Translations under genes and position numbers: made by a program
Part shown: positions 11,381 through 24,891 of the stretch, piece after piece
Numbering within the stretch: position 1 is the first letter of the stretch
How the letters are laid out: every line of letters begins with the position of its first letter
Source of the DNA: Sipunculus nudus
Taxonomy: Eukaryota > Annelida > Sipuncula > Golfingiida > Sipunculidae
Assembly: GCA_026874595.1 (NCBI GenBank)
Contig: CM049309.1
Span: forward strand, 94,078,723-94,142,722
DNA length: 64,000 bases
Direction: 5' to 3'
The notes under the pieces: model-generated
The model's database searches: none
What the model saw: only the letters and a program-made list of their open reading frames with translations
Told to the model about the DNA's origin: nothing

Positions 11381-14300
11381 GTCTTGATATTGTCAGATAT
11401 GGAAGGTATGGCCATGTAACCTGTAAGAACTACATGCTCACAATGACTTGATATTTGTCAGATATGGAAGGTATGGCCGTGTAACCTGTAAGAACTACAT
11501 GCTCACAGTGTCTTGATATTTGTCAGATATGGAAGGTAAGGCCGTGTAACCTGTAAGAACTACATGCTCACAATGTCTTGATATTTGTCAGATATGGAAG
11601 GTAAGGCCGTGTAACCTGTAAGAACTACATGCTCATAATGACTTGATATATGTCAGATATGGAAGGTATGGCCGTTTAACCTGTAAGAACTACATGCTCA
11701 CAATGTCTTGATATTTGTCAGATATGGAAGGTAAGGCCGTGTAACCTGTAAGAACTACATCCTCACTTTGTCTTGATATTTGTCAGATATGGAAGGTATG
11801 ACCGTGTAACCTGTAAGAACTACATGCTCACAATGTCTTGATATTTGTCAGATATGGAAGGTATGACCGTGTAACCTGTAAGAACTACATGCTCACAATG
11901 TCTTGATATTTGTCAGATATGGAAGGTATGACCGTGTAACCTGTAAGAACTACATGCTCACAATGACTTGATATTTGTCAGATATGGAAGGTATGGCAAT
12001 GTAACCTGTAAGAACTACATGCTCACATTGTCTTGATATTTGTCTGATATGGAAGGTATGGCAATGTAACCTGTAAGAACTACATGCTCACAGTGTCTTG
12101 ATATTTTTCTGATATGGAAGGTATGACCGTGTAACCTGTAAGAACTACATGCTCACAATGTCTTAATATTTGTCAGATATGGAAGGTATGGCAGTGTAAC
12201 CTGTAAGAACTACATGCTCACAGTGTCTTGATATTTGTCAGATATGGAAGGTATGGCCGTGTAACCTGTAAGAACTACATGCTCACAGTGTCTTGATATT
12301 TGTCAGATATGGAAGGTATGGCAGTGTAACCTGTAAGAACTACATGCTCACAATGTCTTGATATTTGTCTGATATGGAAGGTATGGCAGTATAACCTGTA
12401 AGAACTACATGCTCACAATGTCTTGATATTTGTCAGATATGGAAGGTATGGCAGTGTAACCTGTAAGAACTACATGCTCACAATGTCTTGATATTTGTCA
12501 GATATGGAAGGTATGGCCGTGTAACCTGTAAGAACTACATGCTCACAATGTCTTGATATTTGTCAGATATGGAAGGTATGGCAGTGTAACCTGTAAGAAC
12601 TACATGCTCACAGTGTCTTGATATTTGTCAGATATGGAAGGTATGGCCGTGTAACCTGTAAGAACTACATGCTCACAATGTCTTGATATTTGTCAGATAT
12701 GGAAGGTATGGCCGTGTAACCTGTAAGAACTACATGCTCACAATGTCTTGATATTTGTCAGATATGGAAGGTATGGCAGTGTAACCTGTAAGAACTACAT
12801 GCTCACAGTGTCTTGATATTTGTCAGATATGGAAGGTATGGCCGTGTAACCTGTAAGAACTACATGCTCACAATGTCTTGATATTTGTCAGATATGGAAG
12901 GTATGGCAGTGTAACCTGTAAGAACTACATGCTCACAGTGTCTTGATATTTGTCAGATATGGAAGGTATGGCAGTGTAACCTGTAAGAACTACATGCTCA
13001 CAATGACTTGATATTTGTCTGATATGGAAGGTATGACCGTGTAACCTGTAAGAACTACATGCTCACATTGTCTTGATATTTGTCAGACATGGAAGGTATG
13101 GCCGTGTAACCTGTAAGAACTACATGCTCACAATGACTTGATATTTGTCAGATATGGAAGGTATGGCAGTGTAACCTGTAAGAACTACATGCTCACATTG
13201 TCTTGATATTTGTCAGATATGGAAGGTATGGCAATGTAACCTGTAAGAACTACATGCTCACAATGACTTGATATTTGTCTGATATGGAAGGTATGCCCGT
13301 GTAACCTGTAAGAACTACATGCTCACATTGTCTTGATATTTGTCAGATATGGAAGGTATGGCTGTGTAACCTGTAAGAACTACATGCTCACATTGTCTTG
13401 ATATTTGTCAGATATGGAAGGTATGGCAATGTAACCTGTAAGAACTACATGCTCACAATGACTTGATATTTGTCTGGTATGGAAGGTATGACCGTGTAAC
13501 CTGTAAGAACTACATGCTCACATTGTCTTGATATTTGTCAGATATGGAAGGTATGGCCGTGTAACCTGTAAGAACTACATGCTCACAATGACTTGATATT
13601 TGTCAGATATGGAAGGTATGGCAGTGTAACCTGTAAGAACTACATGCTCACAGTGTCTTGATATTTGTCTGATATGGAAGGTATGGCAGTGTAACCTGTA
13701 AGAACTACATGCTCACATTGTCTTGATATTTGTCAGATATGGAAGGTATGACCGTGTAACCTGTAAGAACTACATGCTCACAATGTCTTGATATTTGTCA
13801 GATATGGAAGGTATGACCATGTAACCTGTAAGAACTACATGCTCACAATGTCTTGATATTTGTCAGATATGGAAGGTATGGCCGTGTAACCTGTAAGAAC
13901 TACATGCTCACAGTGTCTTGATATTTGTCAGATATGGAAGGTATGGCAGTGTAACCTGTAAGAACTACATGCTCACATTGTCTTGATATTTGTCAGATAT
14001 GGAAGGTATGGCAGTGTAACCTGTAAGAACTACATGCTCACATTGTCTTGATATTAGTCAGATATGGAAGGTATGACCGTGTAACCTGTAAGAACTACAT
14101 GCTCACAATGTCTTGATATTTGTCAGATATGGAAGGTATGACCGTGTAACCTGTAAGAACTACATGCTCACATTGTCTTGATATTTGTCAGATATGGAAG
14201 GTATGGCAGTGTAACCTGTAAGAACTACATGCTCACAATGACTTGATATTTGTCAGATATGGAAGGTATGACCGTGTAACCTGTAAGAACTACATGCTCA

Positions 14301-17300
14301 CAATGTCTTGATATTTGTCTGATATGGAAGGTATGGCAATGTAACCTGCAAGAACTACATGCTCACAGTGTCTTGATATTTGTCAGATATGGAAGGTATG
14401 GCAGTGTAACCTGTAAGAACTACATGCTCACAATGACTTGATATTTGTGTGATATGGAAGGTATGGCCGTGTAACCTGTAAGAACTACATGCTCACAGTG
14501 TCTTGATATTTGTCAGATATGGAAGGTAAGGCCGTGTAACCTGTAAGAACTACATGCTCACAATGTCTTGATATTTGTCAGATATGGAAGGTAAGGCCGT
14601 GTAACCTGTAAGAACTACATGCTCATAATGACTTGATATATGTCAGATATGGAAGGTATGGCCGTGTAACCTGTAAGAACTACATGCTCACAATGTCTTA
14701 ATATTTGTCAGATATGGAAGGTAAGGCCGTGTAACCTGTAAGAACTACATGCTCACAATGTCTTGATATTTGTCAGATATGGAAGGTAAGGCCGTGTAAC
14801 CTGTAAGAACTACATCCTCACTTTGTCTTGATATTTGTCAGATATGGAAGGTATGACCGTGTAACCTGTAAGAACTACATGCTCACAATGTCTTGATATT
14901 TGTCAGATATGGAAGGTATGACCGTGTAACCTGTAAGAACTACATGCTCACAATGACTTGATATTTGTCAGATATGGAAGGTATGGCAATGTAACCTGTA
15001 AGAACTACATGCTCACAATGTCTTGATATTTGTCAGATATGGAAGGTATGACCGTGTAACCTGTAAGAACTACATGCTCACATTGTCTTGATATTTGTCT
15101 GATATGGAAGGTATGGCAATGTAACCTGTAAGAACTACATGCTCACAGTGTCTTGATATTTTTCTGATATGGAAGGTATGACCGTGTAACCTGTAAGAAC
15201 TACATGCTCACAATGTCTTAATATTTGTCAGATATGGAAGGTATGGCAGTGTAACCTGTAAGAACTACATGCTCACAGTGTCTTGATATTTGTCAGATAT
15301 GGAAGGTATGGCCGTGTAACCTGTAAGAACTACATGCTCACAGTGTCTTGATATTTGTCAGATATGGAAGGTATGGCAGTGTAACCTGTAAGAACTACAT
15401 GCTCACAATGTCTTGATATTTGTCTGATATGGAAGGTATGGCAGTATAACCTGTAAGAACTACATGCTCACAATGTCTTGATATTTGTCAGATATGGAAG
15501 GTATGGCAGTGTAACCTGTAAGAACTACATGCTCACAATTTCTTGATATTTGTCAGATATGGAAGGTATGGCCGTGTAACCTGTAAGAACTACATGCTCA
15601 CAATGTCTTGATATTTGTCAGATATGGAAGGTATGGCAGTGTAACCTGTAAGAACTACATGCTCACAGTGTCTTGATATTTGTCAGATATGGAAGGTATG
15701 GCCGTGTAACCTGTAAGAACTACATGCTCACAATGTTTTGATATTTGTCAGATATGGAAGGTATGGCCGTGTAACCTGTAAGAACTGCATGCTCACAATG
15801 TCTTGATATTTGTCAGATATGGAAGGTATGGCAGTGTAACCTGTAAGAACTACATGCTCACAGTGTCTTGATATTTGTCAGATATGGAAGGTATGGCCGT
15901 GTAACCTGTAAGAACTACATGCTCACAATGTCTTGATATTTGTCAGATATGGAAGGTATGGCAGTGTAACCTGTAAGAACTACATGCTCACAGTGTCTTG
16001 ATATTTGTCAGATATGGAAGGTATGGCAGTGTAACCTGTAAGAACTACATGCTCACAATGACTTGATATTTGTCTGATATGGAAGGTATGACCGTGTAAC
16101 CTGTAAGAACTACATGCTCACATTGTCTTGATATTTGTCAGACATGGAAGGTATGGCCGTGTAACCTGTAAGAACTACATGCTCACAATGACTTGATATT
16201 TGTCAGATATGGAAGGTATGGCAGTGTAACCTGTAAGAACTACATGCTCACATTGTCTTGATATTTGTCAGATATGGAAGGTATGGCAGTGTAACCTGTA
16301 AGAACTACATGCTCACAATGACTTGATATTTGTCTGATATGGAAGGTATGACCGTGTAACCTGTAAGAACTACATGCTCACATTGTCTTGATATTTGTCA
16401 GATATGGAAGGTATGGCCGTGTAACCTGTAAGAACTACATGCTCACATTGTCTTGATATTTGTCAGATATGGAAGGTATGGCAATGTAACCTGTAAGAAC
16501 TACATGCTCACATTGTCTTGATATTTGTCAGATATGGAAGGTATGGCAATGTAACCTGTAAGAACTACATGCTCACAATGACTTGATATTTGTCTGATAT
16601 GGAAGGTATGACCGTGTAACCTGTAAGAACTACATGCTCACATTGTCTTGATATTTGTCAGATATGGAAGGTATGGCCGTGTAACCTGTAAGAACTACAT
16701 GCTCACAATGACTTGATATTTGTCAGATATGGAAGGTATGGCAGTGTAACCTGTAAGAACTACATGCTCACAGTGTCTTGATATTTGTCTGATATGGAAG
16801 GTATGGCAGTGTAACCTGTAAGAACTACATGCTCACATTGTCTTGATATTTGTCAGATATGGAAGGTATGACCGTGTAACCTGTAAGAACTACATGCTCA
16901 CAATGTCTTGATATTTGTCAGATATGGAAGGTATGACCGTGTAACCTGTAAGAACTACATGCTCACAATGTCTTGATATTTGTCAGATATGGAAGGTATG
17001 GCCGTGTAACCTGTAAGAACTACATGCTCACAGTGTCTTGATATTTGTCAGATATGGAAGGTATGGCAGTGTAACCTGTAAGAACTACATGCTCACATTG
17101 TCTTGATATTTGTCAGATATGGAAGGTATGGCAGTGTAACCTGTAAGAACTACATGCTCACATTGTCTTGATATTTGTCAGATATGGAAGGTATGACCGT
17201 GTAACCTGTAAGAACTACATGCTCACAATGTCTTGATATTTGTCAGATATGGAAGGTATGACCGTGTAACCTGTAAGAACTACATGCTCACATTGTCTTG

Positions 17301-19179
17301 ATATTTGTCAGATATGGAAGGTATGGCAGTGTAACCTGTAAGAACTACATGCTCACAATGACTTGATATTTGTCAGATATGGAAGGTATGACCGTGTAAC
17401 CTGTAAGAACTACATGCTCACAATGTCTTGATATTTGTCTGATATGGAAGGTATGGCAATGTAACCTGTAAGAACTACATGCTCACAGTGTCTTGATATT
17501 TGTCAGATATGGAAGGTATGGCAGTGTAACCTGTAAGAACTACATGCTCACAATGACTTGATATTTGTCAGATATGGAAGGTATGGCCGTGTAACCTGTA
17601 AGAACTACATGCTCACAATGTCTTGATATTTGTCAGATATGGAAGGTATGGCCGTGTAACCTGTAAGAATTACATGCTCACAGTGTCTTGATATTTGTCA
17701 GATATGGAAGGTATGGCAGTGTAACCTGTAAGAACTACATGCTCACAATGTCTTGATATTTGTCAGATATGGAAGGTATGGCGGTGTAACCTGTAAGAAC
17801 TACATGCTCACAATGACTTGATATTTGTCAGATATGGAAGGTATGGCCGTGTAACCTGTAAGAACTACATGCTCACATTGTCTTGATATTTGTCAGATAT
17901 GGAAGGTATGGCAATGTAACCTGTAAGAACTACATGCTCACATTGTCTTGATATTTGTCAGATATGGAAGGTATGGCCGTGTAACCTGTAAGAACTACAT
18001 GCTCACAATGACTTGATATTTGTCAGATATGGAAGGTATGGCAGTATAACCTGTAAGAACTACATGCTCACAGTGTCTTGATATTTGTCTGATATGGAAG
18101 GTATGGCAGTGTAACCTGTAAGAACTACATGCTCACATTGTCTTGATATTTGTCAGATATGGAAGGTATGACCGTGTAACCTGTAAGAACTACATGCTCA
18201 CAATGTCTTGATATTTGTCAGATATGGAAGGTATGACCGTGTAACCTGTAAGAACTACATGCTCACAATGTCTTGATATTTGTCAGATATGGAAGGTATG
18301 GCCGTGTAACCTGTAAGAACTACATGCTCACAATGTCTTGATATTTGTCAGATATGGAAGGTATGGCCGTGTAACCTGTAAGAACTACATGCTCACAGTG
18401 TCTTGATATTTGTCAGATATGGAAGGTATGGCAGTGTAACCTGTAAGAACTACATGCTCACAATGTCTTGATATTTGTCAGATATGGAAGGTATGGCCGT
18501 GTAACCTGTAAGAACTACATGCTCACAATGTCTTGATATTTGTCAGATATGGAAGGTATGGCAATGTAACCTGTAAGAACTACATGCTCACAGTGTCTTG
18601 ATATTTGTCTGATATGGAAGGTATGGCAGTGTAACCTGTAAGAACTACATGCTCACAGTGTCTTGATATTTGTCAGATATGGAAGGTATGGCAGTGTAAC
18701 CTGTAAGAACTAAATGCTCACAATGACTTGATATTTGTCAGATATGGAAGGTATGGCAGTGTAACCTGTAAGAACTACATGCTCACAATGTCTTGATATT
18801 TGTCAGATATAGAAGGTATGGCCGTGTAACCTGTAAGAACTACATGATCACAATGACTTGATATTTGTCAGATATGGAAGGTATGACCGTGTAACCTGTA
18901 AGAACTACATGCTCACAGTGTCTTGATATTTGTCAGATATGGAAGGTATGGCCGTGTAACCTGTAAGAACTACATGCTCACAATGTCTTGATATTTGTCT
19001 GATATGGAAGGTATGGCAATGTAACCTGTAAGAACTACATGCTCACAGTGTCTTGATATTTGTCAGATATGGAAGGTATGGCAGTGTAACCTGTAAGAAC
19101 TACATGCTCACAATGACTTGATATTTGTCTGATATGGAAGGTAAGGCCGTGTAACCTGTAAGAACTACATGCTCACATT
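11381..19179 (+). repeat. Satellite-like array, 65-bp unit, about 120 copies
   Basis: Strictly regular head-to-tail 65-bp units, each containing CAGATATGGAAGGTATGG and GTAACCTGTAAGAACTACAT. Units differ at only a few positions, such as GGCCGT, GGCAGT, GACCGT or GGCAAT after GGTAT, and CAATG, CAGTG or CATTG before TCTTG. Higher-order structure is present: rare variants recur 3055 bp (47 units) apart, for example 11761/14816, 12101/15156, 12386/15441 and 13081/16136. A block of about 3 kb was therefore tandemly duplicated. A smaller 20-unit (1300-bp) repetition links about 16.74 and 18.04 kb. Sixty-five is not a multiple of three and stops occur in every frame, so it is not coding. Confidence 0.97.
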
Positions 19180-20120
19180 CTTATGTTCATATTCTGTTGC
19201 TAGTTGAAGTCGAGGAAACTAAAAACCAAAGTCTTTATATAAAGAAGTCCAACAGGACCTGACATCTGGTGCTTCTACATGTATAGCAGGGCTTCCATAG
19301 CATGTGTAGGATTTCAAATGGCATTAATTTCAACAGTGGAGATAACTACCATTCTGCTAGTGTCAAAAAGGACATAACTTATCTCACTGCTTCCATAGAT
19401 CAGAAATGAGGAGCTCACAGACAAGCTCACATCTCTCTTTTTGGTCTTGAATACAGCTCCCAGATCAAATTTGAAGCTTCAGTGGTCATTGCAAGAATTG
19501 TGTCCAAGTGTTTATTATAACTTGATGGAGGGCCATCATTATAGATCAATAGAATGAGAGCCGGCTCAGCCGGGACCAGCCAGATAACTGGATTTATCTT
19601 AGAAATGCCAAATTTGGTCATATAACTTTCTGGAAAGCTGTTTTTGTATGCGGGAGGAAACTGGCATTCATAAATAGCTATTGGATCTGTGGGCATTTTA
19701 AATATTAGGATGCATCTGTGCAGACAGGATTGGTAAAATCAAAAAATGAGAAAATTTTCTATGAATTAACATTTCAGTGGAACAGCTGATTAGGATTTGA
19801 GCTGACGTAGACTGTACAGCATTTTGAAGAATATCATGTTGTAACACTGTCATCAGTCATATATAGTGACATGACAAACAAACACCGTATTTCAAGACAA
19901 GGTCGTGTTTAAAAGGGTCAGCAGCAACACACACATTAAGAGTTTGGCGGCCTGAGTTTAGCCAGAACATATCAGGTTTAAAGTCATGAATGTCTTTGGA
20001 AATCAATATTATAACTGATTAAGATGATAGTGATCTGTTATCAAGATAATGGTTTAAAGTATGAGCTTTACTTGTGGAACATTTTGTCAAATGTTTGAAA
20101 TGTTGAGGCAAATTTCAGTA
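19180..20120. other. Single-copy stretch after the satellite
   Basis: No repeat family was recognised. A minus-strand ATG-started frame of 89 codons (19696 to 19427) is open but has no splice, promoter or family support. Otherwise AT-rich unique sequence. Confidence 0.5.
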
Positions 20121-23100
20121 ATTTTTAGCTCAGCTGACTGAAAGTCATCTGAGCTATAGCGATCACTCTTTGTCCGTCGTCCGTCTGTTAACCAGGCACA
20201 AATCGTAACCGCTGGACCTAGAACCTTGTAACTTGGGATTCTGAGAGGTCCATAAAAAATCTCCTTGGAAACCAGAAATTAGGTCTCTGTTACCCATATC
20301 CTTCGAGCTATGTGGCCCCAAAGTACCCCCCAGAAAAGTCAAAAATTTCATACAAAAACTTCAATATCTCATGAACTACTTGACTGATGGTCATGATTTT
20401 TGGCATACATATTGATCATGAGATGTTACATCACTTCCTGCAGACTGGTGGCGCCACCTGTATTTTTCGATTTTTTACGAATTTTTTTCTCTATTTTTGA
20501 GACCTTTAAAAATGTGAACATCTGTTAACAAGGCACAAATCATAAAGACTGGACTTAGAATCTTAATTCTTGACACACTGAGAGGTCCATGAAAAATCTC
20601 CTTGGAAACCAGAAATTAGGTCTCTGTTACCCATATCCTTTGAGCTATGGGGCCCCAAAGTACCCCCCAGAATAATAAAAAATTTCATACAAAAACTTCA
20701 ATATCTCAATAACTACATCACTGATGGTCTTCATTTTTTGCATACATATTGATCATTAGATGTTCGATCAGTTCCTGCAGACTGGTGGTGCCACCTGTTC
20801 TGTTTGATTTTTTACGATTTTTTCCTCTATTTTTGAGACCTTTGAGGATGCTGTCATCTGTTAGCGTGGCACAAATCGTAACGACTGGACCTAGAATCTT
20901 CATTTTCGACACACTGAGAGACCTATGAAAAGTCTCCATGGAAACCAGAAATTAGGTCTCTGTTACCCATATCCTTTGAGCTATGGGGCCCAAAATTACC
21001 CCCCAGAATAGTCAAAAATTTCATACAAAAACTTCAATATCTCATTAACTACATCACTGATGGTCATGATTTTCGACATACATATTGATCATGAGATGTT
21101 TCATCAGTTTGTGCAGACTGGTGGCGCCACCTGTATTTTTCAATGTTCACGAATTGTTTTCTCCATTTTTGAGACCTTTAAGGATGTAGTTATCTGTCAA
21201 CAGGGTACAAATCGTAACGACTGGACCTAGAATCTTCGTTCTTGACACACAGGGAGACCCATGATAAGTCTCCATGGAAACCTGAAATTTGGTCTCTGTT
21301 ACCCATATCCTTTGAGCTATGGCACTCCAAAGTACAGCTCAGAATAATGGAAAATTTGATACAAAAGCTAAAGTATCTGAACAACTAATGCAGAGATAAC
21401 CATAATTGTTTGCATGGATATTGATCATGGAGTGTTTCATAAGTTTCTGCAGACTGGTGGCACCACCTGTATCTGTTCGGGTTTTTTTTACAAAATTTTT
21501 CTGTATTTTTGAGACCTTTAAAGATATGAATATCTGTTAACAGGGCACAAATCATAAAAACTGGACCAAGAATCTTCATTCTTGACACACAGGGAGACCC
21601 ATGAAAAGTCTCCATGGAAACTTGAAATTAGGTCTCTGTTACCCATATTCTTTAAGCTGTATGGGTCCAAAATACCCCCCCCCCTAGAATAATGGAAAAT
21701 TTGATACAAAAACTGCAGTATTTCAATAACTACAACACTGATGGTCATGATTTTCGGCATACATATTGATCATGAGCTGTTCCATCAGTTTCTGCAGACT
21801 GGGTGTGCCACCTCTATTTTTTTTTCAAATTTTTACGAATTTTTTTCTTTTTTTTGAGACCTTTAAAGATGTGGTTATCTGTCAACAGGGTACAAATCGC
21901 AACAACTGGACCTAGAATCTTTATTCTTGTCATGCAAGGAGGCCCATGAAAGGTGCCTGTGGAAACTTGAAATTAGGTCTCTGTTACCCATATCCTTCAA
22001 GCTATAGGACTCCGAAGTATCCCTCAGAATAATGGACAATTTGATACAAAAACTGAAGTATCTGAACAACTAATGCAGAGATCACCATGATTTTTTGCAT
22101 GGGTATTGACCATTAAGTGTTTTTATTAGTTTCTGCAGACTGGTGGAGCCACCTGTATTTTTGTATCCGCCAAAACAAAGTTTTGCGGATACTATGTTTT
22201 TGACCGAGTTTCTCCGCCGCCGCGGCGTTCGTTTCCAGAGAGCACCTCGGAGACTAATGGACCGATTTTTCCCAAACTTACACCTATTATCGGATCACAT
22301 GTGAACTGGTGCCTAACCAATTTGCATTGACCTCTGACCTTTCCTCTCTATCCAGTGTCCATTTGTGGGTCTGTTTCCACTCATAAACCCTCATATCTCG
22401 GGAACCGTTTGATCGATCAGGAAATAAAATTGATACAAATGTAGCCCTTGGATTGCTTTATAACATACACAAAAAATGGTGACGCCACCTGTAACCATGT
22501 TTGCACAGTGTCCATCTGTTCATCTGCCTTGGGTTAAAATCACTCATATCTCTGCAGTGAATTGACTAATTCACCTGAAATTCGTCATGTGTATACATCC
22601 AGGATAGCTTTCTTGATTTTATGACAGGTGGCGCCACCTACGTTCACGTTCACGCTGATGACATCCAAGCTTATATCTCGGGAACCGTTTGACCGATCAG
22701 GAAATAAAATTTATACAAATGTAGCCCTTTGATAGCTCTGTAACATACACAAAAAATGGTGGCGCCACCTGTAACAATGTTTGCACAGCGTCTGTCTGTT
22801 AGTCTGCCGTGGCCTAAAATTACTCATTTCTCTGTAGTGGTTCGACATAACTGCCTAAAATTTTGCAGGTTTATACATCGTGGACAGCTTTTTTGATTTT
22901 ATGACAGGTGGCGCCACCTACATTCTAGTTAACGCTGGACACATCCAAGCTCATATCTCAGGAACCATTTGACCGATTGGGCCAAAATTGTGCATGTGTT
23001 TAGATCTCACATAGGTCTTTATCATACACAAAACTAGAGGGGTTACCTGCAAAGATTTTTGCACAGTGTTTGTCTGTTTGTCTGCCATGGGAAAAAATCG

Positions 23101-23517
23101 CTCATATACATGTAGTGGTTTGACTTTTCTGCCTAAAATTTTGCAGGTGTATACAACTTGGACAGCTTTCTGGATTTGTGGTAGGTGGCACAACCTACAT
23201 ACACATTTAGGCTGCAGACATCCATGCTAATATGCAACATACCTCACTCAATTTCCCCTTGCCACTCAATCCATGCCTCACTATCCGATTTTGGCAGATA
23301 CATGTAGTCACTTGTCGGTTACCCGTATTCTAGTTTTAAAAGTTTACACATTTTTCTCTATTTTTGAGATATATAAATACAGACTAAATCTTGGCCTGTT
23401 GGTTAATCTGTTTGATGCTTCAGTTGAATGGGTATATACTACCATTCTGATGATAAAATTTCCTTTTGCGAATCTCTTCCCAGTCAGCTGAGCGTCATGA
23501 CCCATGGGTCACTTGTT
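20121..23517 (+). mobile_element. Family C element, copy C1, carrying nested B3
   Basis: The 5' end is TTTTTAGCTCAGCTGACT and the 3' end is AGTCAGCTGAGC, then the palindrome TGACCCATGGGTCA, then CTTGTT. The 12-13 bp end motifs are inverted copies. The core holds six tandem units of about 337-346 bp (anchors ACAAATC near 20197, 20534, 20870, 21207, 21546 and 21892), each with GGTGGCGCCACC or a variant. B3 (22166-23333) interrupts the last unit: the phrase CACCTGTATTTTT before it continues as TTTACACATTTTTCTC after it. The element is non-autonomous. The Helentron-like class is inferred from the asymmetric inverted ends and the 3' palindrome. Confidence 0.8.
22166..23333 (+). mobile_element. Family B Helitron-like element, copy B3, nested in C1
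   Basis: Begins at TCCGCCAAAAC (preceded by TTTTTGTA), with the 5' hairpin and ACTATG intact and a short GCC run. It has about four 280-bp internal units and GGTGGCGCCACC at 22627, 22759 and 22907. It ends at CTAG (23330-23333) followed by TT. The 3' hairpin is slightly mutated (GTAGTCACTTGTCGGTTAC). The host sequence on both sides is continuous family C. Confidence 0.85.
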
Positions 23518-23950
23518 TTTTTCTACCATGATAATATAATCTCTTGATGAGTAGAGCTGTGCATTACACCTCATCACCTGTGCAAGTTCTACCTTTGGCC
23601 TTTTACCTCAGATCAGCGAGTGATGATACATCAAAGTTTGTGATGTAAAGCAGCAATCCATTCACTGCTGCAGATTCTATTAAAAGGTGAAGGTCATAGA
23701 CCTTGAATTCAACCAATGAATGACTTGCTTTGTGCCTATTGACACACATTGGCTGAATAAGCAATAACTTTTAAGGGCACATTTTAGTATCATTATAACA
23801 TATTAATGGTTATATTACCAAAGTGACTCATGTATACCCTAAAACTTGAGCCCAAAACATGATGTCACATGGGTAACTTTATTGCAAATAAACCTAAAGC
23901 TGTAAATAAATACTTGCACCTTGTATATTTTGAGAGAAAAAAAAACAATA
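23518..23950. other. Single-copy spacer between C elements
   Basis: Nothing recognised: unique AT-rich sequence with no open frame of note. Confidence 0.45.
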
Positions 23951-24615
23951 TCCATCTGGAATCTTCTTACTCTACATCCAGAGAGGTCCATGAAAAGTCT
24001 CCTTGGAAACCTGGAATTAGGTCTCTGTTACTCATATTCTTCAAGCTATGGGGCCCCGAGGTACCCTTCAGAATCTTGTAAAATTTGATACAAAAGCTCA
24101 ATTATCTGAACAACTGGTGCATTGATCTCCATGATTATTTGCATGCATATGCATCATGGAGTGTTTCCTCAATCCCTTCCGACTGGTGGTGCAACCTGGA
24201 TTTTTTTTTCAATTTTTATGCATTTTTTCTCTGTTTTTTAGCTCAGTTCACTGTAAGTCATCTGAGCTATAGTGATCACTCTTTTGTCCGTCGTCCATCC
24301 GGCCGTCTGGCTGTTTTTTGTATTTTGTTTTTTTTTTTAGACCTGACTTGAAACTGTCAACTGTTAACATATGACACCATTCCTAACCGCTGGACCTGGA
24401 ATTTTCTAACTGGAAATCAAAGGAGGTTCATGGATATATCTCTGTTGAAACCTGTAATTAGGTCTCTGTTACCCATATTCTCTGAGCTATGGAGCACAGA
24501 AGTACCCCTCAAAACAATTAAAAATTTGATGTTAATTATATTTCAAATACATCTTAAAATACACTCTTTATATTTTCAAGTTCAGCTGAGCATCATGGCC
24601 CATGGGCCACTTGTT
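23951..24615 (+). mobile_element. Family C fragment followed by short copy C2
   Basis: Bases 23951-24234 match one internal family C unit (GGTCTCTGTTACTCATATTC and neighbours) without a 5' end. At 24235 a fresh 5' end begins (TTTTTAGCTCAGTTCACTG). The C2 copy then has one truncated unit and a 3' end (TTCAGCTGAGCATCATGG, then CCCATGGGCCACTTGTT) at about 24615. Confidence 0.75.
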
Positions 24616-24891
24616 ATTTTGATCCAGCCCATCCACTTTTATCAGCAGCATATATTTACAGTAAAGTTACTCAAGGCTAATGCAATACAGTTACAGGTTG
24701 ACAAACAAAAAGTTTGAGTTTTTGAATGTTCAAACATTTTGAGAATAAAAATACAACAAAATTGTTGTTCAGGTATAACTGAAGTTCATGTTTTGAATCT
24801 CTGCTGCAGGGGCTCCAGGCCGATAATTGTTTATAACTGCTGGCAAACATCACCATAGACATGACACACCCTACACGTACCAGTGTTCATT

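Noticed and set aside
11381-19179. CRISPR-like array
   Set aside because: Units are contiguous tandem repeats with no unique spacers and the DNA is eukaryotic.
19427-19696. Minus-strand ATG frame of 89 codons
   Set aside because: Length is within chance for a 64-kb AT-rich window, and no splice site, polyadenylation context or family match is seen.
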